Positions 16,205 to 24,197 of a DNA stretch of 43,873 nt are shown here, piece after piece (the stretch's first letter is position 1; each line of letters begins with the position of its first letter). The notes beneath the pieces are model-generated. The model was not told the DNA's origin, did no database searches, and worked only from the letters and a program-made list of their open reading frames with translations. The position numbers and the translations under genes are program-made. Source of the DNA: Janthinobacterium sp. ROICE36 (GTDB lineage Bacteria > Pseudomonadota > Gammaproteobacteria > Burkholderiales > Burkholderiaceae_D); assembly GCF_002869965.1 (NCBI RefSeq), contig NZ_PEBS01000049.1, positions 1 through 43,873 of the forward strand, in the 5' to 3' direction.

Positions 16205-17362
16205 TTACTTGGCTTTTGGCAAGGAGTCGGCCAGCTCCACCCAGCTTTGCGGCTGCGGTTTGCCCCGCTCGCGCACGCCGAAGAAGGAGACCACTTGCGT
16301 GCCGTCGTTATCGAAAAATTCGACCGAAGTGACACCGCCCCGCCTGACGACCCAGCCGCTGCGCAGCGCCGTGTCGCGGATGTGCAGGTTGAAGTCCGGG
16401 TCCAGCACGTTGAAGAAGCCGCCGGCGGCCATGGTTTTCTCGATCTTGCCGCTGTAGATCTGCGTCAAGCCTTCATTGCCCAGGAACACCATGATGGCGA
16501 CCTTGTCCTTTGCCGCGTTTTCCAGCAGGGTACGCAGCGCTGCGGGCGTCACGCGCTCGACCACGCCGGCCGGCGCCAGGCGCAGCGCCTGTTCGCGCGT
16601 CAAATGGAATTCGCGCATGATTTGCGCAAACTGGTGCACGTCCGTCATGTCTTTCCAGGCCAACTGGAATTCCTTGACGTCGATCTCGGCATCCGGCTTC
16701 TCGGCCGCTTTCTGCGCCACGGCCAGCACGTTCAATTCCCCGCTTTGCTGAGGCATGCGGAAGTTTGCCAGCAGCTTGTCGTAGACGGCCACGCCCGCTT
16801 CGTTGCGAAGATAAATCTTGTGCACGGCCGTGCCGTTGGCGTCAAAAAACTGCAGGCTGCGCGTCGGCTTGCCATCGCGGCCTGCTTGCTCCACGGCAAA
16901 GGCGTATTTCCAGTGTTCAAAGTGGAAACGCAGGTCGATCGCTCCACCCAGATAGCCGCCCGCAATATTGCGCTGGCGCGCTTGCGCTTCCGGGTCTTGC
17001 TTGGCATCGGCTTGCTCGGACTTGTCGCCCGCCTGCTTGAACTTGCTGGCAACGCCCGTCGTTTCGATGACACCGTTTTCATTGCGCGTGATCGCTTGCA
17101 CCAGGCCCAGGTCCAGCGCGGCGCGCATGATTTCGCGCGGCACGTTGCCGTCCGCCTGCAGGCGCGTGACGCCCTTGCCGATATTGCTTGCCAGCAATTG
17201 CGCTTCGGATACACCCAGCGCGCGCGCCGCGTCGCGGATCTGCAGTTTCGGCTGTTCCGTGCGCAAGGTGGACCAGCGTTCCGCCAGGGTGGCTGGGGCC
17301 GCCGTTGCGTTTGCAATCAGCAGGCTGCCTAGCAGGGATAGAACGAGTTTGGATAACTTCAT
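16205..17362 (-). CDS. hmuS: HemS/ChuS-family hemin-degrading factor with a signal peptide
   Basis: A 385-residue protein made of the two HemS/ChuS repeats (about residues 25-205 and 225-380). The second repeat has MTDVHQF with His243, equivalent to the heme ligand His193 of E. coli ChuS, and the family motifs IMVFLGNEGLTQIY and FNVLDPDFNLHI. Known members are cytoplasmic heme oxygenase-like or heme-chaperone proteins. This one begins MKLSKLVLSLLGSLLIANAT followed by an AxA site, a convincing Sec signal peptide, so it should be periplasmic. It follows the TonB heme receptor, but an intrinsic terminator and only about 25 further bases precede its ATG, and no strong ribosome-binding site is seen. 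No hmuTUV transporter is present here. Confidence 0.85.
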   Translation of the reverse strand: MKLSKLVLSLLGSLLIANATAAPATLAERWSTLRTEQPKLQIRDAARALGVSEAQLLASNIGKGVTRLQADGNVPREIMRAALDLGLVQAITRNENGVIETTGVASKFKQAGDKSEQADAKQDPEAQARQRNIAGGYLGGAIDLRFHFEHWKYAFAVEQAGRDGKPTRSLQFFDANGTAVHKIYLRNEAGVAVYDKLLANFRMPQQSGELNVLAVAQKAAEKPDAEIDVKEFQLAWKDMTDVHQFAQIMREFHLTREQALRLAPAGVVERVTPAALRTLLENAAKDKVAIMVFLGNEGLTQIYSGKIEKTMAAGGFFNVLDPDFNLHIRDTALRSGWVVRRGGVTSVEFFDNDGTQVVSFFGVRERGKPQPQSWVELADSLPKAK

Positions 17363-17387
17363 AGAGAGACCATTCAATCAAACATGG

Positions 17388-17412
17388 AAAAAAAGAGGGG
17401 CAAGCACCCCTC
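17388..17412 (-). terminator. Rho-independent terminator between heme receptor and HemS-family gene
   Basis: On the minus strand GAGGGG-TGCTTG-CCCCTC (17412-17395) is followed directly by seven T residues (17394-17388). It begins 11 bases after the receptor stop codon and ends 25 bases before the next ATG. It should stop most transcripts after the receptor and leave partial read-through for the downstream gene. Confidence 0.8.
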
Positions 17413-17423
17413 CCCGGTAAACA

Positions 17424-19787
17424 TCAATAGTTGATGCTGAGGCTGGCAGCGACGTTGCGGCCAGGCTTGGCGTAGCGTTCGATCTCGGCGCGGCTGGCCA
17501 CCGTGGTGCCGGCCGCCAGGCTGCGCGAGGCGGCGTAATCCCAGTACTTGCGATCCGTCAGGTTGTACACGCCGACGATGATCTTGGCGTTCTTGTGCAC
17601 GTTCCAGTAGCTCGACAAGTCGAAGATGGTGTAGGACGGCACGGTGAAGCGCGGCGCGGTCGTGCCCATGAGCAAGTCGTTCGGCGCCTGTTTTTCACCG
17701 GCGTGCACGGCCGTCAGCGCCAGGCCGAACAGTTGATTAGCGTGATCGTAGCCCAAGGTCAGCGCCGTCTTGGCCGGCGCCACCGAGTTCAGGCCGCCGC
17801 TGTCACCCGTCAGGGTATTGAAGGAGCGCCCTTTGGCCACGCCCGTGGCCAGGTCCACGTGATAGCCCTGCATGACCGGCACCCAGGCGCCCAGTTCCGC
17901 GCGCAGGGTCAGCTCGGCGCCCCAGGTGCGGGCATTGCCGATATTTTCCGGACGGAACAAGCCTTGCACGATAGTGGGATAGTTCACGGGATCGTCCTCT
18001 TGCATCACATACTCGATCATGTCCTTGTATTGCGTCTGGTAGACGGACGCCTGCATGCTCAAGCCCTTGGCGACATCACCCTTCAAGCCCAGCTCGTAGG
18101 CCTTGCTGGTTTCCTTGCGCAAATTGGCATTGCCCAGGATGGCATAGCCGGTACCCGTGCCCGTATAGCTGAAGGAATCGTAGGTGCCTGTGCGCTCGGC
18201 GGGCGTCGGCAGGCGCGTGCCGCGGGTAAAGGTGGCGTAAGCATTGATTTGCGGCAGCACTTCCACGGACAGGCTCAGGCTGGGCGTGACATAGCTATCG
18301 CTTTCCTTGCGCACTTCCTTGGCCGCGTTCGGCACGGCGAGCACGTAGTTTTGCAGGTTTTTCGGCGCATTCTTGCGGTAGTCGGCACGCAAGCCCGGCG
18401 TCAGGACCGCCTTCTTGCCGCCCACATTGAAACTGTAGTCGTCGCGCACATACAGCGCCAGCTTGGTACTGTCCATGTCGGCCATGCGGTTCTTGCGCGT
18501 GATCTGGTGCGCGCCCGTGGCGACCACCGTGCGGTCCTCCACCCAGGGACGGCGCGATTTTCCCTGCTCCAGCTGCACGCCATACAGCAGCGCGTTATCG
18601 GCATTGACTTGCTTGAACGCTTGCGACGTCAGCCCGATGCTGTCGTTCTTGAAGCTGGTGTCGATGGCGCGCAAGAAGGTGCCTCGATACACATAGCGCC
18701 CCCGCGTCTGGTCCCCGGTTTTCGCATTCTGCAGATAGACTTTCGAGGTCAGGCGGTCGAACAGGGCGAAATCCTTCAGCACCACATCGTGGCCCAGGCT
18801 GACGCGCGTGCGCTTGGTGCTGGAGTCCTGCTGCACGCCCTCCGGATACATGGCGCTGACCTTGTTGCGCAGATCGCGCTTGTTCTTGCGCTCGAACATG
18901 TCGAGCGTCAAATCCAGCGTTTGTTCGCCCGGCAAGGCCCATACCAGCTTGGACAGCAAGGCGTTCGAGTGCCAGTCATCGGGATTGGGCGGCGTGGTGC
19001 CGCGACTATCCATCTGCTCGCCATCGCGGCGCACGTACACGGCCAGACCTTGCAAGGTGGCGCCTATCTTGGCCGCGCCCGTCACGGTGTGCGCATTGCT
19101 GCGGTCGGCCGTGGCGCGGCCGTATTTATAGGCCACGTAATGGTCTTGCCCTTCGCCCAGATAGTCTTCCGGCGACTTGGTGATGAAGGCCACGCCGCCA
19201 CCCAGGCCGGGATTGGCGCCGCTGGCGGCCGTCGTGCCCGAATCGATACGCACTTCGCGGAAAGTTTCAGGATCGAAATAATCGCGGCCCGTGCCGAAGG
19301 CATTGAGGGTCGTGCCATCCGGCTTGGGCGCCGCATCCGGCAGGGAAATGCCGTCGACATCCAGGCTGACCCGGTTGCCTTCCAGGCCACGGATGTTGTA
19401 ACCGGTGTTACCCGCGCCATCCCAGATGCCGCCGCCGCCCGAGGCCGCCATCGGCGCGCTGATCAGGCTCTGGTAGCGCACGATGCCGCCCATGTCCGTC
19501 ACGTTGCGGCGCTCCAGCGCATCGCTGCGGATCACCGTCCTGGTGCCGGCGCGGCGTTCATAGTCCTGCTTGGCATTGACGACGATTTCCGGAAACACGG
19601 GCAACTTGGCCGGTTCCTGGGCGGCCGTGCCCGCGTTGATGGCGGTGGTTTGCGCATGCAGCGGCAACAGCGGCGCGGCAAACAGGCCCAGCAAGGCGGC
19701 GCGCAGCACCAGATTGTGGCGGCGAGCGGGAAGTGGCGCGGGGGATACAACGGGTGCAGCGGAGCGCTGCAGAAGCACTGTAGTCAT
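17424..19787 (-). CDS. hmuR: TonB-dependent outer-membrane heme/hemoglobin receptor
   Basis: A 787-residue receptor with an N-terminal export signal (hydrophobic stretch about residues 27-45, cleaved near LHA-QT) and a plug domain (about 65-190; GYNIRGLEGNRVSLDVDGIS). The 22-strand barrel ends in an aromatic-terminated NY, as required for outer-membrane insertion. The barrel has GTRLPTPAER and NANLRKETS in the positions of the FRAP and NPNL motifs of HmuR/HemR-type heme receptors. With the Fur-type palindrome upstream and the HemS-family gene downstream, heme or hemoglobin is the likely substrate. The ATG at 19787 has only a weak ribosome-binding site. Confidence 0.85.
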   Translation of the reverse strand: MTTVLLQRSAAPVVSPAPLPARRHNLVLRAALLGLFAAPLLPLHAQTTAINAGTAAQEPAKLPVFPEIVVNAKQDYERRAGTRTVIRSDALERRNVTDMGGIVRYQSLISAPMAASGGGGIWDGAGNTGYNIRGLEGNRVSLDVDGISLPDAAPKPDGTTLNAFGTGRDYFDPETFREVRIDSGTTAASGANPGLGGGVAFITKSPEDYLGEGQDHYVAYKYGRATADRSNAHTVTGAAKIGATLQGLAVYVRRDGEQMDSRGTTPPNPDDWHSNALLSKLVWALPGEQTLDLTLDMFERKNKRDLRNKVSAMYPEGVQQDSSTKRTRVSLGHDVVLKDFALFDRLTSKVYLQNAKTGDQTRGRYVYRGTFLRAIDTSFKNDSIGLTSQAFKQVNADNALLYGVQLEQGKSRRPWVEDRTVVATGAHQITRKNRMADMDSTKLALYVRDDYSFNVGGKKAVLTPGLRADYRKNAPKNLQNYVLAVPNAAKEVRKESDSYVTPSLSLSVEVLPQINAYATFTRGTRLPTPAERTGTYDSFSYTGTGTGYAILGNANLRKETSKAYELGLKGDVAKGLSMQASVYQTQYKDMIEYVMQEDDPVNYPTIVQGLFRPENIGNARTWGAELTLRAELGAWVPVMQGYHVDLATGVAKGRSFNTLTGDSGGLNSVAPAKTALTLGYDHANQLFGLALTAVHAGEKQAPNDLLMGTTAPRFTVPSYTIFDLSSYWNVHKNAKIIVGVYNLTDRKYWDYAASRSLAAGTTVASRAEIERYAKPGRNVAASLSINY

Positions 19788-19884
19788 GATGATCCGGTGG
19801 AAGAGTAAAGGCTGGCTCTTGCACCCGAATCAACGCCAAGGCGTGAGGGAAGTTTGCTGGCGAAAACAATACTGTAACACGAAT

Positions 19885-19902
19885 CATTCTCATTTGAGAA
19901 TG
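19885..19902 (-). promoter_or_regulatory. Fur-box candidate upstream of the heme receptor
   Basis: A perfect inverted repeat CATTCTCA-tt-TGAGAATG (8-2-8) lies about 100 bases before the receptor ATG. TGAGAATGATT and the neighbouring TTGTCATTCTCA match much of the Fur consensus TGATAATNATTATCA, and overlapping inverted copies are usual at Fur sites. The gene context (heme uptake) fits iron repression. Confidence 0.75.
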
Positions 19903-19940
19903 ACAATTGGTCTAGACAGATGTTATTTCGCAACAGTTGT

Positions 19941-19967
19941 AAAAGTGCCAGCCGGGTTGGGCTGGCA
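19941..19967 (-). terminator. Rho-independent terminator after tadA
   Basis: An 8-bp perfect stem TGCCAGCC/GGCTGGCA (19946-19953 with 19960-19967), a six-base loop, then CTTTT on the minus strand. It begins ten bases after the tadA stop and ends the queE-queD-tadA unit before the divergent-region Fur box. Confidence 0.7.
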
Positions 19968-19976
19968 GGACTGGCC

Positions 19977-20486
19977 TCAACCTTGCGGATTGGCCAGCTT
20001 GCGCGCTTCCGCCTGCGCGCGGCGGCGCTCGGCAAAGAAACGCTTGAGGAAGGCGCCGCACTCGTCGGCCAGCACGCCCCCTTTGAAGGCCGTCTGGTGG
20101 TTCAAGGCCGGTTGCTCAAACAGGTTCAGCACGGAACCGCAGGCGCCCGTCTTCGGGTCGCCCGCGCCGTACACCACGCGCGCCAGGCGCGCATGCAGCA
20201 TGGCGCCCGAGCACATCACGCACGGTTCCAGGGTCACGTACAGTTCGCAGCCGGGCAGCCGGTAGTTGCCCAGCTTTTCGGCGGCCGCGCGCAAGGCCAT
20301 CACTTCCGCGTGCGCCGTAGGGTCGTGGCGGCCGATGGGCTGGTTGTAGCCCACGGCGATGACTTCCCCATCCTTGACGACGACGGCGCCGACGGGCACT
20401 TCGCCCAGGTCCCACGCGTGCTGGGCCTGCTCCAGGGCCAGTTGCATGTAGCGTGCGTCCTGCGCGCCAGCGTGCATTTCAGTCAT
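19977..20486 (-). CDS. tadA: tRNA-specific adenosine deaminase TadA
   Basis: A 169-residue zinc deaminase that converts A34 to inosine in tRNA-Arg(ACG), an essential activity in most bacteria. The catalytic signature is intact: HAE (His59, Glu61) and PCVMC (Cys89, Cys92), with proton shuttle Glu61. The C-terminal helix (LKRFFAERRRAQAEARKLA) is typical of TadA. The start overlaps the end of queD by eight bases, indicating translational coupling. Confidence 0.92.
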   Translation of the reverse strand: MTEMHAGAQDARYMQLALEQAQHAWDLGEVPVGAVVVKDGEVIAVGYNQPIGRHDPTAHAEVMALRAAAEKLGNYRLPGCELYVTLEPCVMCSGAMLHARLARVVYGAGDPKTGACGSVLNLFEQPALNHQTAFKGGVLADECGAFLKRFFAERRRAQAEARKLANPQG

Positions 20487-20925
20487 CGGTCACTTCTGCC
20501 CAGCAATTCGGCGTTTCATGCAATACCAGCTTATGCAGGTGCAAACCCGTGCCGAAATGGTCGGTAAACGCCGCTTTCAGGATCTCGAAGGCGATGCGCG
20601 CCAGGTTTTCCACCGTCGGGATGCGGTCGATGACGACGGTTTTATGGTCGGGCAGGCTGGCCAGGAAGTCGCGCACGGCCACATCCTTTTCATAAACGAG
20701 GAAGGCGTGGTCCCACACATCGACCAAATGCTGCTTGGCCAGGGTTTTCACGTCGGAAAAGTCCATGATCATGCCATTGTCGGAATTGCCTTCCGCTTCG
20801 ATGACCTTGCCGACCAGGGTGATTTCCACCGTGTAGCGGTGGCCGTGCAAGTTGCGGCACTGGCTTTTATGGTCGGGAATGCGGTGGCCCGCGTCGAATT
20901 CGAGCTTGCGTGTGATCGTCAGCAT
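20479..20925 (-). CDS. queD: 6-carboxy-5,6,7,8-tetrahydropterin synthase QueD
   Basis: A 148-residue enzyme converting dihydroneopterin triphosphate to CPH4, the second step of queuosine synthesis. The zinc ligands His14, His27 and His29 (DAGHR ... NLHGH) and catalytic Cys23 (SQCRN) are visible, as are the C-terminal LHLHKLVLHET strands. The ATG at 20925 follows the queE stop by about 20 bases. The usual partner queC is not in the window. Confidence 0.92.
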   Translation of the reverse strand: MLTITRKLEFDAGHRIPDHKSQCRNLHGHRYTVEITLVGKVIEAEGNSDNGMIMDFSDVKTLAKQHLVDVWDHAFLVYEKDVAVRDFLASLPDHKTVVIDRIPTVENLARIAFEILKAAFTDHFGTGLHLHKLVLHETPNCWAEVTDD

Positions 20926-20946
20926 ATTGTTGTGAATACTACCTAA

Positions 20947-21582
20947 TTAAGGAATTTGCAGGAGTTTATGGGTTTGCAGGCTCAGCTTCCACTTCGGGTT
21001 GCTTTTGCACGTTTCGATAGCCAGTTTCATGTTGTGCGCGGCCAGGGGGCCATCCATCGCCTGCACGAAGAAGTTCTCGAAGTCGAGTCCTTCGTAGTCG
21101 GCCAGGTCTTGCTGGAACTGGGGGATGACGACCTTGATTTCATTGCCTTTGTGCACGACCAGCGTGGCACCCATCTTCGGGCTGACGCAGATCCAGTCCA
21201 CGCCGGCCGGCACGGGCAAGGTACCGTTGGTTTCAATGGCGATGGTAAAGCCCACCGCGTGCATGGCGTCGATCAGGGCCGTGTCCAGTTGCAGCAACGG
21301 CTCGCCGCCCGTAAACACCACGTATTTACTGGGCGCGTAGCTGGCCGGCCACAGGCTGTCGATCAAGGCGGCCAGTTCCTGCGGCGTCTTGAACTTGCCG
21401 CCCAGTTCGCCGTCCGTGCCGACGAAGTCCGTGTCGCAGAACTGGCACACGGCGGTGGCGCGGTCGCTTTCGCGGCCCGTCCACAGGTTGCAGCCGGAAA
21501 AGCGGCAAAACACGGCCGGACGGCCCGCGTGCGCACCTTCGCCCTGCAGGGTGTAAAAAATCTCTTTGATGCTATAAGTCAC
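20947..21582 (-). CDS. queE: 7-carboxy-7-deazaguanine synthase QueE
   Basis: A 211-residue radical-SAM enzyme that turns CPH4 into 7-carboxy-7-deazaguanine. The cluster-binding motif is CX14CX2C (C-NLWTGRESDRATAV-C-QF-C) instead of the usual CX3CX2C, as in the Burkholderia QueE that has been studied structurally. GEP (FTGGEPLLQ) and the SAM-binding strands follow. The frame extends upstream to 21867, but the GTG at 21582 has AGGAAA at the right distance and yields the normal N-terminus (TYSIKEIFYTLQGEG). It is the first gene of queE-queD-tadA. Confidence 0.92.
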   Translation of the reverse strand: MTYSIKEIFYTLQGEGAHAGRPAVFCRFSGCNLWTGRESDRATAVCQFCDTDFVGTDGELGGKFKTPQELAALIDSLWPASYAPSKYVVFTGGEPLLQLDTALIDAMHAVGFTIAIETNGTLPVPAGVDWICVSPKMGATLVVHKGNEIKVVIPQFQQDLADYEGLDFENFFVQAMDGPLAAHNMKLAIETCKSNPKWKLSLQTHKLLQIP

Positions 21583-21871
21583 TGTATTTCCTAAGAGCTG
21601 GCTGGCGTCCTCGCGCAGGACGTCCGCAGCGATGCCGGCGCACAGCGCCATCACCGCAAAAGCCGATTGACAACCCTCTATTATATGCCGGTGCGACACT
21701 TCCCGTGCAAATGCCGTGGCCGCCAACTGGCGCCGCAGCATCAACGGACAAGAAAGCCACAGCGGCAGGCATAACTGCGTAGCTTTTGCGTTTAGACAAT
21801 ATAAACAAGCCAAAGTTAATATATTTTCTGTAAGAACATTGCCTGCTGGAAAACATTTAGGGAGCAAGGAT

Positions 21872-22759
21872 ATGCTGCAACGCTGGCTACGCCCACCCTA
21901 CCGCCTGAGCATCCTGGCCTGCCTGGCGGCCGGCGCAATCACTATCCTGCACACCGTGCCGATGCTGCCGGCAGACACACCCGGCACCTTGATGGCGGCA
22001 TGTGACATCCTGCTGGCCGCGCTGACCCTGTTGCTGTGGCGCCAGCACCGGCTTGCGCTGCGCCGGCAGGCGCTGGAACAACTGCGCGCGGACGCCGAGC
22101 AAACGCGCCTGGCCAGCGGGCAGCGCAAGGCGCGCGAGCAGGAACGCCGGCGCATCGGGCGCGACATCCACGACGACCTGGGCCAGCATTTGCTGACCCT
22201 GAAAATCGACCTGTCCATGCTGCAGGCCAGCACGTCTGGCGCCACGCCGCAGCTGACGCGGCAACTGGCCGTGATGATGCGCAATGTCGATCTCGGCATC
22301 GCGGCCCTGCGCCGCGTCATCCACGACCTGCGCCCGCCCGCCCTCGATGCAGGCCTGCAAGCGGCGTGCGACGCCTTGCTGGCGGACTTCCAGCGCAGCA
22401 CGGGCATCGACTGCAGCAGCGATTACCGGCTCGACGCCGCCGCCGGCCGCGCGCACGGCCCCCTGCTGTACCACGCGCTGCAGGAAGCGCTGGCCAATAT
22501 CGCCCGCCATGCGCGCGCCTCGCATGTCCCGCTGTGCCTGCAGCAAGCGGGCGACACCCTGGCATGCCGCATCAGCGACGACGGCGTCGGGCTGGCGGGC
22601 TCGCCGCCGCGCCTCGGTTGCGGCCTGTCCGGCATGCACGAGCGCGTGGCGGCCGCCGGCGGCAAGCTGCACATCGATGGTCTCAGCGGCGCCGGCACTA
22701 CCTTGCACCTTTCTCTGCCCCTGCCACGCTGCTACGCCGAAGCGATGCTCCAACGCTGA
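21872..22759 (+). CDS. Orphan sensor histidine kinase (NarX/HisKA_3 type)
   Basis: A 295-residue protein with two N-terminal membrane helices (about 11-30 and 40-56) and almost no periplasmic loop, a coiled-coil linker, then the HisKA_3 box ERRRIGRDIHDDLGQHLLTL with phosphoacceptor His100. The ATP-binding domain follows (N-box EALANIARHA, G box SDDGVGL, GLSGMHERVAA). Kinases of this type normally sit beside a NarL-type regulator; none is present. The ATG at 21872 follows GGGAG; earlier in-frame codons are not convincing. A PAS-GGDEF gene follows in the same direction after 90 bases. Confidence 0.85.
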   Translation: MLQRWLRPPYRLSILACLAAGAITILHTVPMLPADTPGTLMAACDILLAALTLLLWRQHRLALRRQALEQLRADAEQTRLASGQRKAREQERRRIGRDIHDDLGQHLLTLKIDLSMLQASTSGATPQLTRQLAVMMRNVDLGIAALRRVIHDLRPPALDAGLQAACDALLADFQRSTGIDCSSDYRLDAAAGRAHGPLLYHALQEALANIARHARASHVPLCLQQAGDTLACRISDDGVGLAGSPPRLGCGLSGMHERVAAAGGKLHIDGLSGAGTTLHLSLPLPRCYAEAMLQR

Positions 22760-22849
22760 AAATATTGCTCAATATCAACACCATCTCTACTCCACGCTGC
22801 ATCATGGCCAACGAGCCAGTCCCCATTCACGCCCAAGAAGGATGCATCC

Positions 22850-23836
22850 ATGCCGGATAGCCATGCACATGCCAGCGCATCGCCCTGCGATGAAGCCCAG
22901 GGTTTTGCCGTCAAGATGATGGAGTTGCTGGTGGTGCCCACCTTTGTCCTCGATGTGCATGGCCGTGTCATGATCTGGAACCGCGCCTGCGCGCACCTGA
23001 CGGGCGTGCCGGCCAGCGAAGTACTGGGCACGCACGAGCCGGGCCGCTGCTTTTACAACGACGAGCGCCCCACCCTGGCCGACCTGCTGCTTGCCGGTCG
23101 CGGCGGCGACCTGCGGGCGCTGCATGCACAGCAGCGATACCGCAGCAGCACGGGTAGCAATCTGTGCGCGGAAAACTGGTGCGACATGCCGCGCACGGGG
23201 CGGCGGCGCTACCTGGCCGTCGATGCCAGTCCCATCTACGGCAATGGCGACGAACTGATCGCCGTGGTCGAAACCCTGCGCGACATGACCGAAGAAAAGC
23301 GCGCGCAGGTGGAACTGCAACGCCTGGCCACGCGCGATGGCCTGACTGGCCTGGCGAACCGGCGCTGCTTCGACGATACCATCCTGGCCGAGTGGCAGCG
23401 CGCCCAGCGGCAGGGCCAGCCCCTGTCGCTGCTGATGGTCGATGTCGACAATTTCAAGGAGTACAACGACTGCCACGGACACCAGGGCGGCGACCTGTGC
23501 CTGCGCAAGGTGGCCGGCGCCGTGGCCAGCGAAATGCGCGCGAACGACATGGTGGCCCGCTATGGCGGCGAAGAATTTGCCGTCATCCTGCCGAACCAGT
23601 CGCTGAAGGGCGCGGCCATCGTGGCCGAACGCATCCGCCAGCGCGTGGAACGGCTGCAACTGCCGCGCAAGCGCCCCGACGGCGCCTGCGTCACCGTCAG
23701 CATCGGCGCCGCCACGGCCCTGCCCGGCCCCGGCACGCAACCGGGGCAATTGATCCACACGGCCGACTGCGCCCTGTACCGCGCCAAGCACCTGGGCCGC
23801 AACCGCATCAGCCTGCCGGAAACGACGCTCACGTAA
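22850..23836 (+). CDS. PAS-GGDEF diguanylate cyclase
   Basis: A 328-residue soluble protein. A PAS domain (about 20-150, ending in the RDMTEEKRAQVELQRLA linker) precedes a GGDEF domain with an intact active site GGEEF (239-243), the DxLTGLxNRR entry motif, and the inhibitory I-site RAND (230-233) exactly five residues before it. It should make c-di-GMP under product inhibition. The PAS region holds several cysteines and histidines. The ligand is unknown. The gene may share a transcript with the orphan kinase upstream. Confidence 0.9.
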   Translation: MPDSHAHASASPCDEAQGFAVKMMELLVVPTFVLDVHGRVMIWNRACAHLTGVPASEVLGTHEPGRCFYNDERPTLADLLLAGRGGDLRALHAQQRYRSSTGSNLCAENWCDMPRTGRRRYLAVDASPIYGNGDELIAVVETLRDMTEEKRAQVELQRLATRDGLTGLANRRCFDDTILAEWQRAQRQGQPLSLLMVDVDNFKEYNDCHGHQGGDLCLRKVAGAVASEMRANDMVARYGGEEFAVILPNQSLKGAAIVAERIRQRVERLQLPRKRPDGACVTVSIGAATALPGPGTQPGQLIHTADCALYRAKHLGRNRISLPETTLT

Positions 23837-23851
23837 GCATCGGGAAACACG

Positions 23852-23863
23852 ACCAAATTTGGT
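23852..23863. promoter_or_regulatory. Palindromic operator candidate for the toxin-antitoxin operon
   Basis: ACCAAATTTGGT is a perfect 12-bp palindrome placed immediately before a TATATT -10-like element (23865-23870), about 45 bases upstream of the antitoxin ATG. Phd/YefM antitoxins bind such palindromes to autorepress. Confidence 0.6.
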
Positions 23864-23908
23864 GTATATTTAGTCCTGCCACAGTTTTCTTTCTTATTCG
23901 GAGCCGCC

Positions 23909-24196
23909 ATGGACCTCAAGGAACGCATCAAGCCGATTTCCTACCTCAAGGCCAATACCAAGGAAATCGTCAACAGCTTTGACGCGGGCCAGGACGAGCC
24001 CATCATCATCACGCAAAATGGCGAAGCGAAGATGGTCGTGCTGTCCATGCACGCGTATCAGGAAGGCAAGCGGCAAGCGCGGCAGATGCAGGAACAGCAT
24101 GCGTTCATGAAGCTGATCGCCATGGGCAACCAGGACATCGCGCGCGGCGACGTGGTGTCCGAAGAAGACTTCCTGGCCAGCCTCGACCAGGACTGA
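23909..24196 (+). CDS. Type II antitoxin, Phd/YefM family
   Basis: A 95-residue protein. The N-terminal half has the Phd/YefM pattern (ISYLKANTKEIVNSF, then PIIITQNGEAKMVVLSMHAY), which dimerises and binds DNA. The acidic C-terminus (VVSEEDFLASLDQD) would neutralise the toxin. GGAG precedes the ATG at 23909. One base separates its stop from the toxin start. Confidence 0.88.
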   Translation: MDLKERIKPISYLKANTKEIVNSFDAGQDEPIIITQNGEAKMVVLSMHAYQEGKRQARQMQEQHAFMKLIAMGNQDIARGDVVSEEDFLASLDQD

Positions 24197-24197
24197 C

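Noticed and set aside
21583..21871. preQ1 riboswitch or divergent promoter pair between queE and the orphan kinase
   Set aside because: A TTGACA and a TATTAT are present, but only about six bases apart, too close for a promoter, and I could not fold a preQ1 aptamer by eye.
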